Of a DNA stretch of 64,000 bases, positions 23,501-35,017 are shown piece after piece. The stretch covers positions 37,057,053-37,121,052 of the forward strand of contig CM060732.1 of NCBI GenBank assembly GCA_030704615.1. Direction: 5' to 3'. The position numbers were made by a program, and so were the translations under genes. Numbering within the stretch: position 1 is the first letter of the stretch; every line of letters starts with the position of its first letter. The notes under the pieces are model-generated. The model was not told where the DNA came from. It searched no databases and was given only the letters and a program-made list of their open reading frames with translations. Source of the stretch: Takakia lepidozioides. Taxonomy: Eukaryota > Streptophyta > Takakiopsida > Takakiales > Takakiaceae.

Positions 23501-24700
23501 TCTCTGCTTGGCCTTAGCGAAAAAATACTTAGACATCTTTTCCCCTTTAAGGGACCAGTTAATCCCCGCTTTGAGCTTCAAGGCCTTCTCTTTTTCCTGC
23601 CTAAAGCTCCAGAGGTTGGTCTTTGCTCTGTTGTAGTTCAACATTGTGCAAGGACCTTCATCATTGTGCTCCAAAAGTTGCTGGCAGAGGTGAAGGCATT
23701 TGAGCAGGGATTTTTTCTCTTTGGGTTCTAGCAAGGGCATAGGCCCGAGATAGCTCTTGAGACTTAGCCCGGACAGCTTCTAGCTTAGAAAGGAATCTAA
23801 GAGTTGGGGACTCATAATCATTACCAGAGGAAGACCACTCCTGCACTAGAGCATTAACCATAGCCTGCGATTTAAGGAGAGCAGGGTTTAGCTTAAAACA
23901 CTTGCGCCCCTTAGACCTTGAGCCTGGGATGACAAAACATGATCTGATCTCAGCATGGTCATAATCTGGCAGTACAGGGCCCAACGGCACAGTTGTGCCC
24001 ACAAAATTATGCCACTGGTGCAGTAGATGCGGTCTAGCCTAGCCATGACTAGATCTCGGGGGGGGGGGGGGGGGGTTCTGCAGTTAGACCAAGAGAAGCG
24101 CAGGTTCCTATCCTCAGGAATGGAGATATCAATGAAACCAACAGAAAGACATAGAATTTCCCAAGCGTTAAGCTCATCCGGGGTGAGGGAGAAAGAGCCA
24201 GGATCTAGCCTATCCTGCGTTCTATCCGTCATATTGAAATCTCCTGCTAAAATCCATTGATCAACATCAGATCGCTGAAGAATCTTTGAATGTAAAAACT
24301 GCCAGAAGGAGATTCTTTCAGCAACAAAATTAGGAGCATAAACATTAATAAAGCCAATTTTGCACCCCGGGGTAGGCAAAGAAAGGATGCCGAATTGTGC
24401 CCTGCCGACCATCCAAGTGCACATTTCCGAAACCTGACTGGCAAGGGTAGGAGAGACCAAAACTGTTGCGCCCCCTCTGGAATCCATTACAGTTCTGTTC
24501 CACCAAGCCACGTTAGCATGCCAGAGCAGTTGTCCAAGGGATGCAATTTTGGAGTCATTTAGTTTGTGCTCCTGTAAGAAGATGATAGAGTTATCCGATA
24601 ACAAGGAGGCAGCCCATCTTTTAAGTCTAGATCTCTTAGGGGCAGTAGCATCTGATCCTATGCCCCTAATATTCCAAGACCTAATGTTAAAGGACATCAA
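20552..24700 (-). pseudogene. LINE ORF2: endonuclease, reverse transcriptase and zf-RVT, broken
   Basis: The frame starting at 24700 has an AP-type endonuclease (SWNIRGIGSD, LQEHKLNDSK, FINVYAPN, LAGDFNMTDR). An 18-base C tract (24058-24075, read as G on the plus strand) sits near its end. After frame changes near 24000 and 23740 come the linker and reverse transcriptase (SNYRPITLLN, LDFEKTFDNIDW, VRQGCPLAPYLFLI, catalytic YADD). An in-frame stop near 23192 separates linker and RT. The C-terminal part 21109-20552 (ISAFLWKIANLILPVAANL, CLICNCGYNETLEHVLLTCH) is the zf-RVT domain, in a further frame. At least three frameshifts and one stop make it a pseudogene, although the RT core itself (23182-21227) is open. 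Confidence 0.9.
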
Positions 24701-24941
24701 AGTGGGTGCAAGGGCCCGAGAGAACCTCTCGAAATGATGGCCCAGGAGAAGAGTGGAGAGTGATAAGTCCCTTATCTCTGGGAGAGGAGGAGAGGGTCCA
24801 ACTTATTCCATTGGGGGGAGGAGCGGTAGAGAGGGTAGAAATCTGGGAGGGAGTTACGCTGGTCTGGTGGACTTTAGCGTTACGCAACCAAGCATGCAAG
24901 AGACACAATAATCTGCGACTACGCCTAAAAAATAGAGAGAT

Positions 24942-27030
24942 CTAAGAAGGATGTAGATTATCTTTCTGTAGGCAAGGAAGAAAACCACGTGGCATAGCCA
25001 GAGCAGGTTTAAAGGAGGGGGCTTGAGGGGGTTTGCCCAGAAGGATCCACCAACTTGAAACATGCCACCTACAGGGTATGGGCAGGCAGAGGGATGGAGC
25101 GATGGGGAAGCTTGCAGAGTAAGCGAGGCTTACCAGAGAAGGCAAACCCGCGAAGGTTGTGGGCGAGGGAGCAGAGGGGGATCCGAGAGGAGCCTTCATT
25201 CCTGCACTAGTGTATGGCTGAAAGCCAACTTCCATAGACTTGCATGCAGCTGGTGATGGTGCAGGCGACGCCCCAGAACCGAAGATGGCGTTGACAAGGG
25301 TGAAGCCTGCTCGCAGGACCTTGACGCTTCCTCCTGCTGACGGGAAGACCCCAGAGGGAGCATCCATGCTGTTGGAGCGGGATCCCGCGGGTCCCTCTTC
25401 TAAAGACTGAAGCGTAGCCCAAGAGTAGAGCTTGCACTTAGGTCTGTCAGCGACAATGTCCTCCCATCGGAAAGCTAGCATAGTGTGCACCGTGGAGGTA
25501 GAGTCGAACTCATCTGTGTTTTCCCAGAAGGCACCAAAGTGCACAGTAGTCTCGTTTGACAGATAGAATTGGAAAGGCTCCTCGGTGAAAATATTTCCCA
25601 CCAATTTGAGAGAAAGCTCAACAGCCTTGTTGTCTTTGTAATAAGTGGTGTGGTGGGTGGTCACCCAAGATCCTACCAGTCCTTCAGAGCCATTGGTCAA
25701 CATAATGGATGGGGGCTGATTGGGACCATCCAGAAGAGCGTAAATGATAGGAGTGACCTTGATGACTGCAGAGTTCCTTCTTACTGCATTCTCGGGAGAC
25801 CATTTGCAGAGCTTTAGATTATCAAAAGATCTGAGCTCTAGGCATCTTGTGGCTAAATTGATGTACGGGTCCTCAAGAGAGCAGGAGTAGGGACAAAAGT
25901 CAAAAGTTGCAGGGGGATGATGAGGGGGAGGGCTTCCCTGAGCCGGAGCCAGCAGAATGATGCGTGGACGAGGGGGTGGGGATGAGACCGAGGGCGAGCC
26001 CGTCCATTTTTGTTTTGCAAGGCGTCCTTCTGAGAGCATTGGGAGAGATGCTGCAACTGCACTAGCATCTTGTGAGCGTGAGGGCGATGACACGGGTTCC
26101 GGTGCACTTTGCGTTTTGGCGTGAAGAAGCGGAGGTAGGCCGCTCACAGTCCTTTGGTCGGAGATTGCCTTGCGCGGGCAGTCTGCAACGACATGCCCTT
26201 CCCCATTACATCCGAAGCATGTGATGCTAGCTTCTCCTCTTTGATCTGCACTGAAATGAAGGAGCCGTCTAGATAGGAAGTTTGATTGCATTCCCAATTT
26301 TCTTACTTTCCGGCATCATTACCACAATCTTTGGGACCCCCGAATCTTTGCTGGAGTCGAATAGGGAGGGATCTTGATCAATGCTTAGCACTGCATCGTC
26401 AATGGGGTCGAATACATTCAAGCTGCCAATGTATGAACCAAAGTGAGCTCCGATCTCCGGTAGAGAAGCCAGGTAGTTATCCGGAAGAAACGGCAGGGCG
26501 ATTATTCGGGGCTTGCATGTAGCTCCATCCTTGTGGCCCCATGCCGGCGACCAGTGGAACATGTTCACCTTGAATCTCGATTTGCGCGTGTTAAACGCAA
26601 GCACACGGTCTGCATCCTCCTTAGTGCCAAATTTGACAGAGTAAAAGTCCCTGCCCATTGGGTGACAGTAGTGGTGCGTCAGACCACCTTCGGACCCCAG
26701 ATGCTCGACAATCCACTTACAAGCCGAATCCGTATCCTTGGGCCTACCTGGGAAATGCACCAAAAGTCCATGCTGCATCATCTTTGTGGAATGATCTCTC
26801 CGGCATTCAAGGTCCAGGGAGATAACTTCCTGTGAGTCGGAGTCTGGGACAACTGATTCTACCCAAGGGGCTATCTCCTGATTGGGTGAAGGTCCAAGGG
26901 CATCAGGGCCTTTTCCTAGAATAGAAGGGGTCTGGGCAGAAGAAGATGATCGAGGCATCCAAGAGCCTCTCCCACGGGAGCTCAAGCTGGAGCCTGACCT
27001 TTTCTTGCGGGGGGCACCTCTGGAAGACAT
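24942..27030 (-). pseudogene. LINE ORF1: RNA-binding zinc-knuckle protein, frameshifted
   Basis: The frame 27030-26269 starts MSSRGAPRKKRSGSS and has a central domain typical of plant LINE ORF1 proteins (HYCHPMGRDFYSVKFGTKED). The frame then shifts near 26280 and continues to 24942 with a CCHC zinc knuckle, CFGCNGEGHVVADCP, at about 26219-26177. ORF1 proteins bind element RNA and form the RNP with ORF2p. The region between the knuckle and the stop is long (about 400 aa) and Pro/Ser-rich. Confidence 0.8.
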
Positions 27031-27334
27031 GAGGAAATAGCAAAAAAAAGGCGTACAGAGAAAGCACTTCACTTGGGAAATTAAAACATACAAGCAGCAG
27101 CAGCAGCAAGGACTACAGGGAGCGATGAAGGAGAAGAGAGAGGAGCGAAAAGTGATGGAGCGATGGCACCTTATAAGGAGCTAGAGGCAGCCCACAGCGG
27201 AGGCCAATCTCAAAATTGTCAGCGAAGCAAGGTCCCAAGTCGGCCAAAGGGGCTTGGAGCGACGATGCACCAAGAGGTCCATAATCAATGTGTAGTGAAG
27301 GGTATAGCGGTTTTTTGAGAGCCAAAAATGAGTT

Positions 27335-30300
27335 TTAATTTTTTTATTTTTTTATTTTTTTTGGCAACAACGGGAGTGATCCCTGTTTAACTTTATTATA
27401 AAATGAATTGTTTCGGCGAAAAAACCACCTTACAAGTTATTCCCAATTATTCAGGGAGAAAAATTAAAACCCCTTTGTACGCCATGAGGCACACACACAT
27501 ATTCAGTGAATAAAGATCTTGACCCCTGAAAACAGGTTTTTTCCCCCTAAAGAGGGTTTGACCTCCAGTTCTTCCTGAACTATCTCATAAACCGAACTTG
27601 CAATGGACGTCTTTGTCTGGACCATGATCCAAGAAACAGGAGAGAGTTTGTGACGAGGTAATCAAGGCAGCTTAATGACCTCAAGGACTTGATTTTGTCT
27701 AAGTAGCCTACCCCTGAGTGTAGTCAAGACGTGAGGCTTTTGCGGAGCCCTTAAGATGTTTCCAATTAAGAGTTTCAAGATCTTGCTATTTCTAAGAGTT
27801 TCAAAGATAGGACAAGATAGCGTTGATGACTTTGTACTTGGGTCATAGTTGAGCAGCAGGTCAAGTGCTGAGAGCTGCCTGGGGTTCCAGTGGATGTAAA
27901 AGTTTTTCACCAAAGGCCAAACAACGGTTGGGGCATGACAATGAAGCAGACAATGTTCCAGACTTTCCATGATCCCAGTTGCGCAACAAGCACAGAGAAG
28001 GGTGTCGTGAAACTGCAACCATTCCCCCACTTTGAGGCATTTGTTGACCACTTGCCAAAGAAACGCTGATACTTTTGCTGGTCTAGACTTACGCCAGACT
28101 GAGGCCCAGACTCCAATTTTCATCCCGGAAGTTATAGAGATCCCACTTAGCTTCCCATTTTGTTTTTAAGGGCTCGGCCTTGGACAAAGCTTTGTATCCC
28201 TTCTTTGTCGTGTATGAGAAGAAGGGTTCTGACTGCGCACCAAATTTCCAAGTCCATTCTGAAGGATCGAACTGTAGCTCTGCTAGCGGTCATCCCAGGA
28301 TCCAGACAAACGCGTTGGCTTTCAACCAGGTAATGAAATCAATGAGCATGTTGGGCTAGGGATCCATTTCTTTGGGAGTGGTAGACTGGCAACATACTCT
28401 AATTGGGGTTACTGGGGTGAGAGGGAGGAGCATTGGCTGTGTCGATTGCAGGTGCAATACCAATGTGGCTGTGTCTATGCTAAAAGGATATGCCACATGA
28501 TTGTGCGCATTGGTCTCTTTGACAAACATGATTGATAATCCTGAGCCTATGATAGTGAGGGCCCAGTAATGCTGATGAGTTTTGTGGCCCTCTTTGCAAG
28601 CACCCTAGCCACTGTTGGTCTATCATTTGAGTAAGCTCTGTATAAGATTTGTTTGCTCTTGTTGTCCCTACTTTCAGCGCAACAATATTGACTGATGCCA
28701 GGCCTCTGTTTTGCCAGAGATGCCCTATCTGCGAAATCCCGAGGTTGTCCAAGATTGACCATCTACTGGAGTCATTTCGTTGTTCAGGGGTTGGACTATT
28801 CGTATTGAGGAAAAGGTATTGTCTGAGGGTTTCATAGTAGCTAGAGGGTTGGGCTTTTGTAAGAAAGGCCCTGAGTTTACCCCAAGCGTACCAAATGGCA
28901 CTCCATAGAGGGGATTGAGGCTTTTTATGTTTGAAGCAATTGACAATCCAACGAAAGGAAGGGGACCATGATGCATTCTTTAGCGGGGAAGCTAGTAAAA
29001 TGTTTTCAGCCACGAGGAACTTCCACCAGCCTCCCTCTGGACCCATGAAGCGCGGAATCCATTTACCCAAAACGGCTGTTACTTGGGTTTCTGGATCAAG
29101 CACCCCTAGCCCCCCCTGTTTTTTGGGAAGGCATATTTGGTTCCCGGGAACTTGGGGCCTTCTTTGATGCGATGACGATTCAGGCCCCCAGACATAGTTC
29201 CTGAGCAACTTCTTAATTTGTCCAATCTGTTGCTTGTTCGGCCTCCATGAGCTTGCATAGAACCAAATTCCAGCCGAGAGGATTTGGTTAGCGGTGAGAG
29301 CTCTGCCTGTGACGGTAAGATGCTTTGACCCCCAGTGAGCCATCTTGTGTTTGAAAGTTGAGAGAATAGGCTCAAATCTCTGCTGGTCAATGAGATCTAT
29401 GCCAAAAGTGTAGCCCAAAAGCTTTGTGGTCTGTCCTGGTTTCAGCCATTTAAGCTCATGTTGGTGACCCCAGGTTGGATTGGCACCGAGGTCCGAGTTA
29501 GAGAGATCACCTATGAGCAAAGCGCAAGTTTTGCTCCAGTTGACTTTGAATCCAGAAGCGGAACAGAACATATGGTGTGTCTATGCAGCTCTATCCAGGT
29601 TGCGTGATTGGGCTTGAAGAATAAAAAATGTATCGTCAACAAACATTGAGTCAACCACCTGAGCTGGTAGTTGGTAATTATTGACTTTGAGCCCTGAGAG
29701 CTGAGCCTTATGTTGAAGGGCATATCCCAATGCATCCGCTACTATAAGAAAGAGAAACGGAGACAATGGACAGCCTTGTCGAACATATCTTTGTAGAGAG
29801 AAGGATTTAGATAGTGCCCCGTTTACCACCACTCTGCTGGTGGAAATACATATTAGCAGAATCTTGACCCAACGGGAGAAAGACTGAGGGAATCCAATTT
29901 TGTCCATGGTTGCCAACAGAAAAAACCATTCTACCCTGTCAAAGGCCTTTCCATATCTAAGAGAAGAAGAGCTATTGCTTGGTTTGTTTTTTTGGCATAA
30001 CCAGGGATTTCATGAGCCAGGAGCAAGTTGTCCATGATATAGCGGCCCTTAATGAATCCTGTTTGATTGGGTCTAATGAGTGTGGGTAGAAGGGGTTGAA
30101 GGCGAAGGGCTAAAGCCTTGGCTATGATTTTGTAGGCTACATTCAGCAAGGTGATGGGTCTATAATTGGAGAGGTTGGTTCTATCGCCCTTTTTGTACAA
30201 CAAAGTTATAATTCCTTGAGACGTTGCAGCTGGCATCACCCGCTGGCTAAAGATAAAGTTAGCCATTTGAGTGAAGTCTGACGAGAGCTCTAGCCAGAGG

Positions 30301-31380
30301 GCTTTGTAAAATTCTACCGTCATTCCATTGATACTTGGGGCCTTTTTGTTCTTAAGCTTATGAAGAGCTTCTTCCAACTCCATGTCCGTGAATTCCCCCT
30401 CCAGATCTTCCGTAGAGGTAGGGTTCAGGATAGTGGGTGTGCTTTGCAAGCAAGCACTTTGCAAAGGGGTGGGATCGAGGCCTTGAAAGTCACGATGGTA
30501 TAAAGCTTTAAAGTGGGTGGATGCTAGCAGAGCTAGATCCTTAGGGTTTGAGAACAAGATCCCTGATGTCTGGTCAGCCAGTTCTGTGATTTGTTGGGAA
30601 TTAGCTTTCCTGAGCTTTGATTTCTCAAAAAAGTATTTTGTCATCTTTTCTCCCTTCGTCGACCAGTTCACTCCAGCCTGAAGCTTAAGCTTTTTATCCT
30701 GAAGGTTATGATGGATTTCGAGGTTTTTCCTTGCCTCCAAGTAGGTGAGGTACGTGTGCTCATCACACTGAGGGGATTCGAGCCTACGCTGGCAAACTTT
30801 TAAGCACTTCGTCAGGGCCTTGACTTTACGCTTCATGATTGCTGCCAAACTTTGGCTCATTTTCTGGCTTTTGACATTGACTGATTTTACTTTGGCCATG
30901 AATCTATCTGTTGGGTTCTGATTGACTAAACCTGCTTGTTGCCAAGCGTGGATAAGTCCCAGCTTGAAGGGGGGCAATGTAAGGAGGATACTGTTGAGTT
31001 TGTACACCCCTCTACCAGGCCTACGCTATATATCTGGGATATTTATCTCCATTGCAATTGGTGCATGGTCGAATCCCACAGAACAGGGGACAATGGCCCT
31101 GGAATTTATTAATTGGATGGATGAAGGTACAAAGAAATGGAAAGCAAAGAAAGGGGAATGGGGCCTTATCCATCCATGACCACTCACCGGGGTCAAACTG
31201 CAAGCCAGCAAGAGGCAGAGATAAAAAGCAATTGAAGTGGGAATGTCGTGCCCAATGGCTTTCTTGCCCCCATGGTGGCAGGGGATTAGCCTTCCCAGAA
31301 ACACAGTCAATGATCCTTACCAAGAAGAGGTCTGATTTGGGTGAGCTGCTCTCCCCTAACAAGTCCAGACTCCTGATTTG
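27335..31380 (-). mobile_element. Second LINE, 5'-truncated and degenerate
   Basis: A-rich tail (T-rich on plus, 27337-27362) followed by a 3' UTR and, going 5' on the minus strand, zf-RVT (28123-27662, SAFLWQVVNKCLKVGEW and CACCATGIMESLEHC), thumb/connection region (29571-28480), RT palm (29916-29581) and fingers/linker (31007-29931, SNYRPITLLNVAYKIIAKAL, IRPNQTGFIKGR). The endonuclease is reduced to a C-terminal stub (GFDHAPIAMEIN near 31040); ORF1 is absent. The catalytic box reads FVDD instead of YADD. The protein differs clearly from the first LINE, so it is a separate family. Confidence 0.85.
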
Positions 31381-31384
31381 AGCA

Positions 31385-32936
31385 TATTGAAAGTTAGGCC
31401 TGCCACTCTGCTATTACCACATGACCAGGAAAGGCCCAACAAAACAGTACCATGGTTGCCCCCTTTACTGCCAAACCATGCCGGCAGGAACCAGTCCGTA
31501 TGCTGAGTCTGCAGTAAGGACTTAATGTATTAGGGAATCTGGGAGGTAATAGAAGGCCAAGCAATTCTAGAACGACGTGTGCCAAGAGCAGAAACTATGA
31601 GAGGGGTGGGGGTGAAGGGCAGCAACATATCTGAGTCAATATATAGTTGCCAGATAGGGGTTGGCGAACGGCCTCCTCAAAGTTACCAGGCATTCTTTGC
31701 GTTAGGGAGGGCCTCAACAGGTTCCACGCATTCCAAATTGAACTCCAAGGTCTAGACCCCGCTGAGACTGAATTACCTTTGCCCTGTACTATCCACCTCA
31801 AGGAGGGTTGCCAGTCCTGGGAAGAACGAGGAATTGCCTTCATCATGTGGGGGCGCACCAATCTGCTCTAGGGGCTATGGACATATACAAGAGCCCTTGG
31901 AATCCATTTTGCAAGTAATGCGGTAATCTGAGAGGCTGGGTCAATGATCCTGAGCCCTCCATGGCTCTTTGGTTGGCAAACTTGCTTCCAAGAAACCAAG
32001 GCTCTTTGCTGTGGACAAGCTTGAGTGGCTCCCCACAAGAAATTGCGCATTAGTGCCTTCATTCGCTTAACGAGTTCCGGGACAGGTGCCCAGACAGCTG
32101 CTGGAAACCAGAAGGAGGCCAATAAAACCTGATTGAACACCAGGGCTCTGCCTGCCAATGACAACATAGCCGAGCTCTAGTAGAGCAGGTTTTGCTTAAG
32201 TTTCTTCAATGTTCCAGCGAAACGTTTTTCATCCGTGAGGTGGTGTTCCATCTGATACCCCGGCAGCGTGTGGGAGGAACCTTCAGCTAGCCACCGGAGC
32301 CCTATCTCCTCCCCCCAGGCATGGCAGTGTCGAGATGTAGCATTGTCCTCCAACGAGGAGAGCATTCCTACAGATTTATCCCAATTCACCATAAGCCCAG
32401 AGGCTAGACAGAACTCGTTCAAGGCCATGAGTGCTCTCTCAATATTATCCAACTGCGAATTATCCAAAAGTAGAGCTGTGTCGTCAGCATACATAGATAG
32501 CTTTACCATAGTTGGTTGGTCTGCCCGAGCTGGGGGCAAGTGAAGGCCCACAATATCATCCTTTTTATCCCAACGATGCCCCAGAGTATCTACTGCAATT
32601 AAAAACAGAAAAGGGGCTAGTGGGCATCCTTGCCGGATAGACCTGGAAAGAGGGAAGGAGTCAGAGATAACCCCATTAAGCATCACCTTGATGGAGGCTG
32701 AAAAAAGAAGGATTCAGACCCAATCTAGGAAAGGTCCACCAAATCCAGCCCTCTCCAAGGTCCTTAGCAAAAAATCCCAGTCAATCAAATCGAATGCTTT
32801 CTCGAAATCAAGCATGAGAAATGCAAGTGGCTGACAATTCTCCTTAGCCAGATGCAAGGCTTCATGAGCCAATACAATATTATCAAGAATCATCCTATCT
32901 TTAATGAATCCAGTCTGGTCAGCATCTTGAGTACGT
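31385..32936 (-). mobile_element. Third LINE: reverse-transcriptase fragment
   Basis: On the minus strand it starts abruptly at about 32936 inside the RT (DQTGFIKDRMILDNI), continues with MLDFEKAFDLIDWDFL, an in-frame stop near 32712, VISDSFPLSRSIRQGCPLAP, YADD at about 32490, and the thumb region to about 31600. It resembles the first LINE more than the second. Both ends are cut. The 5' break coincides with a cluster of unrelated GGTTAC dyads. Confidence 0.85.
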
Positions 32937-32965
32937 GACTACTAACGACTGGTTGACTGGATGCT

Positions 32966-33101
32966 GGTTACAGACGGTAACCTGCGATCTCACAAGTATC
33001 GATAACCTGGCTGTACATGGATGTAAAGTATCGATAACCTGGCTGCGCATGGATGAATTGTCTCTCTCAATGTTTCGAAAACCCGGTTATGTCCGGTAAC
33101 C
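32966..33101. repeat. GGTTAC/GTAACC dyads flanking a 32-bp tandem repeat
   Basis: Dyads GGTTACAGACGGTAACC (32966-32982) and CCGGTTATGTCCGGTAACC (33083-33101) flank two tandem copies of AAGTATCGATAACCTGGCTG plus about 12 bp (32994-33025 and 33026-33056). The block lies between two LINE fragments and does not resemble them. Function is unknown. Confidence 0.7.
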
Positions 33102-33143
33102 CCTCAAAGAGGGAAAGAACAACTACGCCCGGAGCCCATGAAG

Positions 33144-33845
33144 CTATGCATAGGAAAAGAGTTGCGAAAATGAAACGAACTTGGGAAACAAGCAACATGA
33201 TGAAGCTCTAGGACTACTGAGTTCCAACGGGATATCAACTAGCGACATGTCAAATCCACCAGGGCTTTGCGGCTCGTTGATGGATGGTGGCACGGAGGCT
33301 TCTCCAACGATCGGGTGGCTGCTTGTTCCAGATGCAGTGGTCCAACGAAGTATTGTGGCATAAGATCCCTTGGTGTGCCCACGTCGCCCGGAAGGTAGCG
33401 TAGATCGAATATGCATTGCGCAGAGCTCTTTGCATGTCTGCACCCATTTTAACCCATGCTTTCTTAGAGTCAATTTGTAAGTCATGATAAACTTGTGACA
33501 ACCCAGAGGAAGTGGAACAGGTGTCTCCAGAGAAGCACAAGCCAACGTGGAGCTCTTCATAGTTTCGAAAACATGACAAGGTAGTGAGCTTTGCTTAGTG
33601 ACTTGATCATAGTTGAGGAAAATGTCTAAGGTAGAGAGGTGTCGTGCGTTCCAGCGATTGCAAAGGGATCTGATCAATGGCCAAATCTTAGCAATGAACT
33701 AGACAGTGCCCTAAAGATTCTATTACGCCCGAGGAGCAACATCCACCTAGAAGGGCCTCCTGGAATTCCAACCGTTCCCCCATTTTTAGGACTCTGTTGA
33801 TGATTTGCTAGAGAAACGCAAAGATATCTGCTGGGTGAGTTTTCT
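33144..33845 (-). mobile_element. Fourth LINE: C-terminal ORF2 fragment
   Basis: The minus-strand frame includes LCNRWNARHLSTLDIFLNYD, which matches the second LINE (IHWNPRQLSALDLLLNYD), and a zf-RVT-like CCSSGVIESLGHC upstream of it. A second frame near 33480 reads KKAWVKMGADMQRALRNAYS, a usual C-terminal segment. It is broken by frameshifts and lacks endonuclease and RT. Confidence 0.7.
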
Positions 33846-35017
33846 ACCAGACAAATGCCCTGTGTAAGCCTTCGTGGCCTTATTGGTGGTTATTTTTCCA
33901 CCATTTGCAATAATAGTATGAGGCTCCATCCTCTTTGAAGAAGAAGAAGAAAAAGAAAAAAAAGGCGGGCAGAAACACACTAAAAAATATTTGGAGGTTT
34001 CTTAAGGTTTTACGATATTCTACGTATGTACGTATGTACCACCGTAGGCACTAAGCACGTAGGGAGTAGGGATACCGTTACAAAGAAATACGTATAGGTT
34101 GACCGGTTACAGGTGATGACCGGTTACTGGGCGGGGTCGCTGGGCGCCATGATTTTAATTTTAATTTTCCAAAATTTGTAATTTGTCGTTCCAAAAGTTG
34201 GCGCCCTACTTTTTATCGGGCGCCGGGTCTGTACCGAGTGCTTTTGGGGGTTGACGAGGCGCGGAGCCAATGGGAGGCCTCCTATTTCAAACGGCGGAGC
34301 GTGCCACGTGGCATCGGCCCTCCGCTTCCCCCCCTTCCTCCTCGCTCTCCCCTCACGGCTACATCCCTCTCTCTGCCTCCCTTGCTCCCCTCTGTATCTC
34401 TCATTGCCCCCGCCTATTGCTCAACATCACAAGCACTGTTGAAGAGTTAGAGATTGGGAGCGGACGGAATAGTGTTTGGAGGGTGAAAGATCGAGTTCAT
34501 TCTTTGATCATCTCTCTGTTTGTTTCTTTTGTTAAGAGTTGGGGTCACCCCGACGCTCGGGAGCTGTTACCAGGTTGGAATTGCGAGCATATTTGGAGGG
34601 AAAGCTGAGTTCTTTCTTAATGGTTTGATTACAGGGAGAGGATACTGAAAAGGTCGAGGTTAGGGGGGGCCAGCTGGTATCTGTATGTGCTAGCATTGGC
34701 TCTCTCGTACCTTGCCCTCGCTATCGCCTTCTTTCTCATGTCATCTCGTCCTGGTCCCGCCCAAGATCAGCAGCTTCTGTCAGCCAAATCACCCTCAGAC
34801 TTGACACACATAGGAACAGATTATCAGAAAAATATGAGCTCCATTTGAGAAGTGGGGCGGTGGGATTTTCAATTTAGTGGTGCTCTGTGGTTTGTTGTTG
34901 TGTTGGATCACCTGGCTTCTGAATCTCGATTGCACTTTCAAAATCGCTACTGCATTCAGTGACGTTTTTGCCAACAGCTTATCGGCTTCGTATGATCGCC
35001 ATCACACATCCGGAGCA
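33846..35017 (+). promoter_or_regulatory. Promoter and 5' UTR of the A-type cyclin gene
   Basis: Three GGCGCC palindromes lie at 34143-34148, 34200-34205 (context GTTGGCGCC, E2F-like) and 34219-34224. GACCGGTTAC occurs twice (34101-34110 and 34118-34127). A reverse AACGG core (ccgtt, 34075-34079) resembles the M-phase MSA element. A CCAAT lies at about 34266, and a perfect G-box palindrome TGCCACGTGGCA at 34302-34313. A CT-rich leader starts near 34325. E2F- and MSA-type sites are known controls of plant cell-cycle genes. The functional assignment here is inference. Confidence 0.55.

Larger units (their letters stand above)
19950..27315 (-). mobile_element. Near full-length, degenerate L1-type LINE retrotransposon
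   Basis: Read on the minus strand, the order is 5' leader (about 27315-27031), ORF1 (zinc-knuckle protein), ORF2 (endonuclease, reverse transcriptase, C-terminal zinc-binding domain), 3' UTR, and an A-rich tail seen as the T tract at about 19950-19985. The total of about 7.3 kb fits plant L1 elements. Frameshifts and stops in both ORFs show it is no longer autonomous. No clear target-site duplication was found; the 5' end abuts the tail of the next LINE at 27335. Confidence 0.85.

Noticed and set aside
34877-35017. Upstream in-frame Met as the cyclin start
   Set aside because: Would add a hydrophobic 47-residue leader unlike any cyclin; the Met at 35018 directly precedes the usual basic N-terminus.
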